Shown piece after piece: positions 13,805 to 19,062 of a DNA stretch of 19,062 bases (its first letter is position 1; each line of letters starts with the position of its first letter). Position numbers and translations under genes: made by a program. Below the pieces are notes generated by a model that made no database searches, had not been told where the DNA came from, and worked only from the letters and a program-made list of their open reading frames with translations. The stretch comes from Chloroflexaceae bacterium UBA1466 (lineage in GTDB: Bacteria > Chloroflexota > Chloroflexia > Chloroflexales > Chloroflexaceae), in the NCBI GenBank assembly GCA_002325605.1, contig DCSM01000188.1, positions 1 to 19,062 of the forward strand. Reading direction: 5' to 3'.

Positions 13805-15532
13805 CTATTGATCGGCTAAATACCACCGTTCAATGTTCCAAAAATAGTTTGGGGTACTAAGATCAACGGCCCCATCTAGGGTGGTGACGCGCTTATTGAG
13901 GGCCACGGGGATGCGATCTGTCCACAAGTAAAGATAGGGCAATAAATCTGCGATTCGCGCTTGCGTCTTTTGATAAGCATGGCTGCGCTGGGCGATTTCA
14001 TAAAATTGGCGGGCGGATAATGAGTTTTTATCATATTCCGAATCATTGAAAGCGACGAAATTGCGTGTGTTGCGCGTATCTAAAACCCCTTGATTGATTT
14101 GACTGGAGTGAAAAAGCAAGAAATCATCAGGATCATAATAGAGATAATCAGCAAAATTGGGATCGCCTGCCCCATTTTGCCAATTGCCCAAGAGCAGATC
14201 AAAATCGTAGGGTGGGGCATATTTGGGTAAAATGCCCGTGTTAAAATCAACAGCTTCGATTGTAATTTGCAAACCAATGCTTCCCGCAGCCTCAGCAATT
14301 TGTTTGGCTGCGGCCATTCGGCGCTCATCATCCTGGCGCACAAAGAGTTTGGCACTGAAAGGTTTGCCCTCGCGCTGGCGGATGGTCGCGCCTGGCGGCA
14401 GCGGCCAGCCCGCCGTGTTGAGCAACGCGCCCGCCGCTTCCAAATTGGTCGTATGCGTGGGCGGTGGCGTGAAGTCGGCCCACGAGCCAGGCACAGCACT
14501 GCTTCCCAAAGGAATCCCTTGCCCCTTCGTTACCACTTGCACCAAACGGGGGATATCCAGGGCTTGAGCGAGAGCTTTGCGCCCCAAAAGATCGGCAAAA
14601 GGTCGCCCAGTCCGCAGATTGAAAGCCAAAAAATAAGCACTATTCTCTGGATAACTGGCTAAACGAAGAGCTTTTAGCGTCTCTGAAATAACTTGACTCG
14701 TATTCCAGGGCAATTCGGCAAGCAGCAACCGCCCATCTTTCAGTGTATCATGCAAGAGTTCTTCGTCATTCACCTGAAAGAAAATGACTTTTTCTAAGAG
14801 CGAGGCTCCTCGATGATATTTATCAAACCGTGAAAAAACCACAGATTGCCCTGGAACTCGACTGGTAAAGCGAAAAGGCCCACTGCCAATTGGGGCATCC
14901 CAGAAATTGAAAGTCCGAAGATCACGTTCTTCCAGCCGATGACGGGGTAAAATGGGCAAAGTAAGCTCGGCCAGCAAAGGTGCATAGCGTTCAGTCAGGG
15001 AGAAAGCGATAGTTGTGGGGTTTGGGGCCGAAATCCCCGCGATATAGCGCAAATCTGCAAGCAAGGCCGTGCTTGAAAAGGGCAACGAACGCAGCCGATT
15101 GAACGTAAAGTAGACATCGGCAGAAGTTAGCGGTTTGCCATCGTGCCAAGTCAAACCGCTTCGCAAAGTGAAGGTCAGAATGCGGCCATCGGGCGTGGTA
15201 TCCCAGCGGCGAGCCAGGTCAGGTTGGGGCTGAAGTTTAGCATCCAAGCGCATCAAGCCCCTATAGAGCAAACCAATCATCTGCTCCTCCCCCCGCGAAC
15301 GCGGTTGCCAAGGCCGCAGATTGGGGACATCTTCCGCAAGCCGAATCGTTAGGTTGCCGCCTTTGGGCAACGGGGTTGGGCTCGGCGGCAAAGTCGCGGT
15401 AGGTGGCAGGGTCGGCGTGGCAAGAAGGGGCAGCCGATCCAACGCCAGCCCACAGCCCGCGAGCAAGGTGAGCGAAAACAGCGCCAGTAGCACGCTGAAC
15501 CAGCAAAGGTGGCGAGAAGGTAGCTTAAACAT
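13805..15532 (-). CDS. ABC transporter substrate-binding lipoprotein (family 5)
   Basis: An extracellular solute-binding protein of the peptide/nickel (SBP_bac_5) type, ~575 aa. A signal peptide with hydrophobic core CWFSVLLALFSLTLLAGC ends in the lipobox LAGC, so the mature protein is lipid-anchored. A Pro/Thr-rich linker follows, then the family blocks GLLYRGLMRLD, PDLARRWDTTPDG, LTFTLRSGLTWHDGKPLTSADVYFTFNRL and IGSGPFRF. The ligand cannot be told from sequence, and no permease or ATPase gene is adjacent. ATG 15532 is preferred to ATG 15550: it gives a standard signal peptide, and a TATAAT box (15539-15544) ends 6 nt before it, which would make the mRNA leaderless. Confidence 0.9.
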   Translation of the reverse strand: MFKLPSRHLCWFSVLLALFSLTLLAGCGLALDRLPLLATPTLPPTATLPPSPTPLPKGGNLTIRLAEDVPNLRPWQPRSRGEEQMIGLLYRGLMRLDAKLQPQPDLARRWDTTPDGRILTFTLRSGLTWHDGKPLTSADVYFTFNRLRSLPFSSTALLADLRYIAGISAPNPTTIAFSLTERYAPLLAELTLPILPRHRLEERDLRTFNFWDAPIGSGPFRFTSRVPGQSVVFSRFDKYHRGASLLEKVIFFQVNDEELLHDTLKDGRLLLAELPWNTSQVISETLKALRLASYPENSAYFLAFNLRTGRPFADLLGRKALAQALDIPRLVQVVTKGQGIPLGSSAVPGSWADFTPPPTHTTNLEAAGALLNTAGWPLPPGATIRQREGKPFSAKLFVRQDDERRMAAAKQIAEAAGSIGLQITIEAVDFNTGILPKYAPPYDFDLLLGNWQNGAGDPNFADYLYYDPDDFLLFHSSQINQGVLDTRNTRNFVAFNDSEYDKNSLSARQFYEIAQRSHAYQKTQARIADLLPYLYLWTDRIPVALNKRVTTLDGAVDLSTPNYFWNIERWYLADQ

Positions 15533-15538
15533 AGCCCT

Positions 15539-15544
15539 ATTATA
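15539..15544 (-). promoter_or_regulatory. -10 box placed for a leaderless lipoprotein mRNA
   Basis: A perfect TATAAT on the minus strand, followed by AGGGCT and then the ATG at 15532, so the predicted first transcribed base is the A of the start codon. No TTGACA-like -35 was seen at 16-18 bp. Confidence 0.55.
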
Positions 15545-15599
15545 GCGCATTCGCAGCGCTGGCTTTCGAGCGGCTAAAGCGAAAACGCGGTTGGGGGTG

Positions 15600-15608
15600 T
15601 GCTATAAT
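15600..15608 (+). promoter_or_regulatory. Extended -10 promoter of the restriction-modification operon
   Basis: TGCTATAAT is a perfect extended -10 element, with a predicted start near 15615. No clear -35 box is present. It lies about 60 bp from the divergent -10 box of the lipoprotein gene. Confidence 0.65.
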
Positions 15609-15634
15609 GGGGAGACTTTAGCTACTCTGAAACC

Positions 15635-15675
15635 AAAGCGGAGGCAACGAATTTAGTTGTTGCCCAGACCGCTTT
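15635..15675 (+). promoter_or_regulatory. Hairpin in the leader of the restriction-modification operon
   Basis: Outer stem AAAGCGG (15635-15641) pairs with CCGCTTT (15669-15675). Inner stem GGCAAC (15643-15648) pairs with GTTGCC (15659-15664). They are separated by a 1/4-nt internal loop, with a 10-nt apical loop. A short TTTATACTTTT follows. It ends 14 nt before the AGGAGAGGG ribosome binding site. It may act as an attenuator, an mRNA stabiliser or a DNA-binding inverted repeat. Confidence 0.55.
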
Positions 15676-15723
15676 ATACTTTTGTCCCAGGAGAGGGTTT
15701 CACAAATTTTAAGCAAGAATTTT

Positions 15724-16638
15724 ATGAATAAGAAAGATGCCCTTAGCAAAAAGTATCATCTTGACTACTTCAAAGAGCGCGGTAAGGAAGCTCTTATTGA
15801 TCTTCAACGAGAGATTGGAAATCGTCAGTACAAAGAACTTGCTTCTACAATCAATAAGGCATCGCAAGAGAGCGTTCGCAACGTTTTGAGATCACTCCTT
15901 GGAACCGCAAATGCCGAAAAATGGCCAGCAGAAGAGAAGTTGGCTGCTGTCTTAGCGGTGAACTATGCGTCTTATGTTGCAATGCTTGAGCTTCGAAACG
16001 AAGTATGGCCATACGAATATATGGCCTTTTCGCGGAGAATAGGCGAACTATGGGAAAGCTTTGTTCGTGCTACCTTTGACCACGCCCCAAGTGGCTTGAC
16101 CTACTTCGTTCCACCACTTTTCGCCACTGTAAGAAAAGATTTGAAGCAAGAAATAACGGAATATATTGCTCACTTGCCTCTTAGCAATGAGCAACGAACG
16201 GAACTTCTTGCGTATTACGAAAAAGTTTGGGCCCTTGTAGATTCAGGCGAGATTAACCTTGAACTTGATCTGCATTTTGAACTTAATGGCCACCGCACAA
16301 ATGTTGATCTCAAGAGCGGTTTTGGCTCAAATGAAAAAGGCAATACAAATCGGCTCTTGATGGTCGCTGCAATTTACCAGAGTCTTGCGGCTGGGTATAA
16401 AAACGTGCTTTTGGTGCGTGCGCCAGAAGATCAGAACAATCATTACTTCAGAACCCTAAGATCTTCTGGCATCTGGGAAGCTTATTGTGGCTCAGACGCA
16501 TATATGCAGATTCAAATTTTCACTGGATTTGATCTTTCTACTTGGATAGAAGCCAATATAGATTGGCCCAATGATTTTGCTGCCGATACTTTAGCGCATT
16601 TTCGAGCCAATAAACTCCTTTCATATTTGGAATGGTAG
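15724..16638 (+). CDS. Putative type II restriction endonuclease
   Basis: A 304-aa protein from the ATG (318 aa if TTG 15682 is used). The likely PD-(D/E)XK centre, numbered from the ATG, is INLELDLHFE (~177-186, Asp182) and NVDLKSGFGSNEKGN (~193-207, Asp195-x-Lys197), followed by RLLMVAAIYQ. A conserved-looking Glu lies in the helix GELWESF (~107-113). It is paired 1 nt upstream of a DNA methyltransferase in the same operon, the usual arrangement of type II systems. I cannot name the specificity. The start is uncertain: a strong AGGAGAGGG (15689-15697) lies 26 nt before the ATG, and the only in-frame codon at normal distance is ATT at 15706. Base composition is more AT-rich than the flanks. 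Confidence 0.7.
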   Translation: MNKKDALSKKYHLDYFKERGKEALIDLQREIGNRQYKELASTINKASQESVRNVLRSLLGTANAEKWPAEEKLAAVLAVNYASYVAMLELRNEVWPYEYMAFSRRIGELWESFVRATFDHAPSGLTYFVPPLFATVRKDLKQEITEYIAHLPLSNEQRTELLAYYEKVWALVDSGEINLELDLHFELNGHRTNVDLKSGFGSNEKGNTNRLLMVAAIYQSLAAGYKNVLLVRAPEDQNNHYFRTLRSSGIWEAYCGSDAYMQIQIFTGFDLSTWIEANIDWPNDFAADTLAHFRANKLLSYLEW

Positions 16639-16639
16639 A

Positions 16640-18205
16640 ATGAATAGGGAATTAAAACCTCCAATTATTCGACACAATGATCCTTATCGAGCTTTTTACA
16701 CGAGCGACAACTACTTAGTGGCTTATCTGATTCACCTGTTGGCTCCAGAAAATGGTGATTCGTGTTTGGAGCCAGCTGCTGGTAGTGGCTGTTTTATTGA
16801 TGGTCTGCTTGCTTCTGGGAAAAAACTCAAAATTCGTGCAATTGACCTCTCAGAAAATGCTATTATCGCATTAAAAGTGAAGTATGCTCAGAATAAGGCT
16901 ATTGAAATCTTGCAACAGGATTTTCTGCTCTCTTCGGGCGGATTATTTGATGATTCATTCACTTTTGAGCGGATTATAGTGAATCCGCCATACGGTGGTT
17001 GGCAAGACTATGAAAAAAGAAACTTTCTAAAGGTCTTGTTCCCAGATCTATATGTCAAAGAAACTTATGGATTGTTTGTTGCTCAGAGTCTAACCAAATT
17101 AAAACCTAATGGGCGGGCGGTTTTTATTCTTCCTGAGACTTTTCTTTATCTTCATCTTCAGAAAGGACTTAGGAAAAGATTGCTTGAACAATACTCGATT
17201 AACTCAATAGATATTTTTCCCTCCACTGTTTTCCCTGGTCTCAGTTTTGGTTACGCCAAACTTTGTATTCTCAGTATTGATAATAGACTGCCAATCCCAG
17301 ATCAGACCGTAAAAATTAGGCAGTGCGAGAATCTTGCCGAACTAACTATGGGTAGAGGAAAAAAGCATGAAGTGAAGCAGAATTCTGTATTGCAAAGGCA
17401 AGAATTTACTTTTCCTTTGAATGGGCATTCATCCGAAACTCAATTGATTGACGCTTCCATTCTTCGCTTAGGTGATGTTGCTGATTGTGTAACAGGGATC
17501 TATACAGGTGATGACGGACAGTTTTTGCGTAGATTACACAACAATTCATATAAAATCAAGAAATATCGTGAAATTGATCCTCAAAAGCTAGTTTTCAAAG
17601 CTGACTTTCAGCCAAATTTAGAGGGATTTCGAGATGAAAAGTGTTTTCTTCCCCTTCTCAAGGGCGGCGGTGTTCCCTATCTAAAGCCGCTCCTTTGGTT
17701 CATAGATTGGAGTGCAGCTGCTGTGCAGAATTACAGAGCTAATAGCAAAGCCCGCTTTCAGAATAAGGCCTATTACTTTAGGCGAGGGATTGGCTTTCCC
17801 ATGGTTAGTTCAGGCCGAGCAACAGCCTCTGTAATTCAGGATTCGTGGCTTTTTGATCAATCAGTAGTAGGGGTTTTCCCAAAAGATTCAGCGTTATTTG
17901 GGTTTCTAATGGCCTTTCTTAATTCTAGGATTTGTTGGAAACTCCTACGGCAAATAAATCCTTCAACCAATAACTCTGCAAAATATCTTAGGCGGCTTCC
18001 AATTCTGCTCCCAGCTTCAGATTGTCTCGTGTGGTTTAATGATCTTGTTTCAAATTACCTAATTAAACTGGAAAGCTCTGCCCAGCGAAACGTTGAGATC
18101 GAGATCAGGCTTGACGAAGCTATTAGTTGTGTCTACTTTGATGCACTAAAAGATTGTCAGGTAGAAGTTGTCCAAGCTGCTTCTGAGAATATAAAGAGGA
18201 AATAA
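16640..18205 (+). CDS. N6-adenine DNA methyltransferase (gamma class, TaqI/Eco57I-like)
   Basis: A 521-aa protein with gamma-class motif order: motif X around FYTSDNYLVAYLIHLL (19-34), motif I LEPAAGSGCF (43-52) for AdoMet, acidic loop AIDLSE (67-72), QQDF (92-95), catalytic motif IV NPPYGGW (115-121), a GRAVFILPETFL strand-helix, and a C-terminal target-recognition region (~270-500). It transfers a methyl group to adenine N6 in a specific site, protecting host DNA from the partner endonuclease. ATG 16640 starts 1 nt after the endonuclease stop, with a weak GGAATGG upstream, suggesting translational coupling. One sampled line (16861-16920) is about 33% G+C by hand count, well below the flanks, consistent with horizontal transfer. 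The recognition sequence is unknown. Confidence 0.9.
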   Translation: MNRELKPPIIRHNDPYRAFYTSDNYLVAYLIHLLAPENGDSCLEPAAGSGCFIDGLLASGKKLKIRAIDLSENAIIALKVKYAQNKAIEILQQDFLLSSGGLFDDSFTFERIIVNPPYGGWQDYEKRNFLKVLFPDLYVKETYGLFVAQSLTKLKPNGRAVFILPETFLYLHLQKGLRKRLLEQYSINSIDIFPSTVFPGLSFGYAKLCILSIDNRLPIPDQTVKIRQCENLAELTMGRGKKHEVKQNSVLQRQEFTFPLNGHSSETQLIDASILRLGDVADCVTGIYTGDDGQFLRRLHNNSYKIKKYREIDPQKLVFKADFQPNLEGFRDEKCFLPLLKGGGVPYLKPLLWFIDWSAAAVQNYRANSKARFQNKAYYFRRGIGFPMVSSGRATASVIQDSWLFDQSVVGVFPKDSALFGFLMAFLNSRICWKLLRQINPSTNNSAKYLRRLPILLPASDCLVWFNDLVSNYLIKLESSAQRNVEIEIRLDEAISCVYFDALKDCQVEVVQAASENIKRK

Positions 18206-18211
18206 AACCCC

Positions 18212-19062
18212 ATGAAACTCAAAAACCTTTTGATCTGTAGCCTTATCGTTGCCTTCATTTTGCCCTTCTGTTTTGGCCAGCAACAAACTCTAGCCGCCAG
18301 TGGCACAGTTGAGCCGCCGCAAGGCCGACCTGGAGCCATATTCACTTTCACGGCTACGGGCTTTGGTTTGCAAGAAGAACTTGGCACTTGGCTGGTCACG
18401 CCCGACGGCCAAAACCGCGAGATTCCCAATGACCAAAATGTGCGCCTCTTCGCCGATGCTCAAGGCCAAGCAAGTTGGGCCTGGGTTGCGCCCGACGATG
18501 TAGCTGGGGGCACTTGGCAGATGGTCGCTCGTGGTTTTAGCAGTGGCGAGCGCGTTTTCATTCCCTTTACGATTGAGCGGCAAGCGCCTGTTCAAGTTCC
18601 ATCTTCCTCCTCGATGGTTACGCCCAACCACGGCCTACCAGGGACTTCTTTCACTTTTGTAGCACGCGGAAATTTTATCCCTGGGGAGCAAGTCGGCTCG
18701 TGGCTTATTTTGCCCGACGGGACAAAACTTGACCTTTCGACGGGAATGTCAGTTGACCCGAATAAGCAGATTTTTCGGATTTGGGATTCGCCCAAAGATG
18801 CGCCAACTGGCAATTGGGTTTTTCATGCCCGTGGAATCGCCAGCGGTTTTACGGTAGACATTCCTTTCCAAATTGATTCGCCGACGGTTCCTGTAGCTAC
18901 CCCTACTCCTGCGCCACCTTCCCAAACCGTCTCGCCTGACCATGGTTTGCCAGGCACAGTTTTCACTTTCACTGCCGCAGGTTTTACTTACCGCGAACGC
19001 ATTGCCGTGTGGGTCAATCTCCCTGACCGCAGCGATAGAGATGTTGATATTCAACTCATTGC
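18212..19062 (+). CDS. Secreted repeat-domain protein (partial, 3' end outside window)
   Basis: An open frame of 283 codons without a stop at the right edge. The N-terminus is a signal peptide (KLKNLL, then a hydrophobic core to about residue 22, probable cleavage after TLAA near residue 29). No lipobox is present. At least three copies of a Gly/Pro-rich domain follow, starting near residues 33, 136 and 240. Each has the consensus P-x-x-G-x-P-G-x-x-F-T-F-x-A-x-G-F and later W-(L/V)-x-x-P-D, with Pro/Ser/Thr linkers (VPVATPTPAPP at ~226-236). These look like Ig-like beta-sandwich repeats of a surface or secreted protein; no family name is claimed. The ATG lies 6 nt after the methyltransferase stop, with AAGAGGA 11 nt upstream, inside the end of the methyltransferase gene. 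Confidence 0.85.
   Translation, partial: MKLKNLLICSLIVAFILPFCFGQQQTLAASGTVEPPQGRPGAIFTFTATGFGLQEELGTWLVTPDGQNREIPNDQNVRLFADAQGQASWAWVAPDDVAGGTWQMVARGFSSGERVFIPFTIERQAPVQVPSSSSMVTPNHGLPGTSFTFVARGNFIPGEQVGSWLILPDGTKLDLSTGMSVDPNKQIFRIWDSPKDAPTGNWVFHARGIASGFTVDIPFQIDSPTVPVATPTPAPPSQTVSPDHGLPGTVFTFTAAGFTYRERIAVWVNLPDRSDRDVDIQLI

Overview
The window looks like chromosomal DNA from a bacterium of moderate G+C. Chloroflexota is the best guess. This rests on the DUF2723 membrane protein next to a MurT-type ligase, a lipoprotein and a secreted protein with Pro/Thr-rich linkers, an isolated V4R-domain protein, frequent GTG/TTG starts and clear TATAAT-type -10 boxes. The assignment is an inference from gene content and was not tested by a database search. 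No rRNA, tRNA, CRISPR array, transposase or integrase was seen.

Layout. Positions 34-3926 hold minus-strand genes: a PDZ/radical SAM protein of the DUF512 family (last to be read, leaving the window at its left edge), an ECF sigma factor with a short membrane protein that probably restrains it, YidD, and a V4R-domain protein. The V4R gene has a strong promoter and an unusual leader carrying a tandem 18-bp repeat. Positions 3927-4448 are non-coding, with two minus-strand promoters and small hairpins. Positions 4449-12383 are a tightly packed five-gene minus-strand operon, transcribed AddB-like helicase/nuclease > ProC > small PD-(D/E)XK protein > DUF2723 (GT117-like) membrane protein > MurT. 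Adjacent genes overlap by 4 to about 137 nt. A PIG-L deacetylase is transcribed divergently at 12458, followed by a GlsB/YeaQ-type small membrane protein and a strong terminator shared with a convergent solute-binding lipoprotein gene (13805-15532).

Positions 15600-18205 form a visibly more AT-rich plus-strand cassette: an extended -10 promoter, a leader with a long hairpin, a putative type II restriction endonuclease and, 1 nt later, a gamma-class N6-adenine DNA methyltransferase. It looks like a transferred restriction-modification module. Six bases after the methyltransferase stop begins a secreted repeat protein whose gene runs off the right edge. It has a signal peptide and at least three copies of a domain of about 90-105 residues.

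How the genes may work together: MurT, DUF2723 and PIG-L point to cell-envelope and glycan work. AddB and the small nuclease point to DNA repair or processing. The restriction-modification pair is a defence module. The sigma/membrane-protein pair could couple an envelope signal to transcription. The most unusual points are the V4R leader, the 137-nt dual-coding overlap between nuclease and DUF2723, the apparently leaderless lipoprotein gene, and the restriction cassette with its leader hairpin and ambiguous start.
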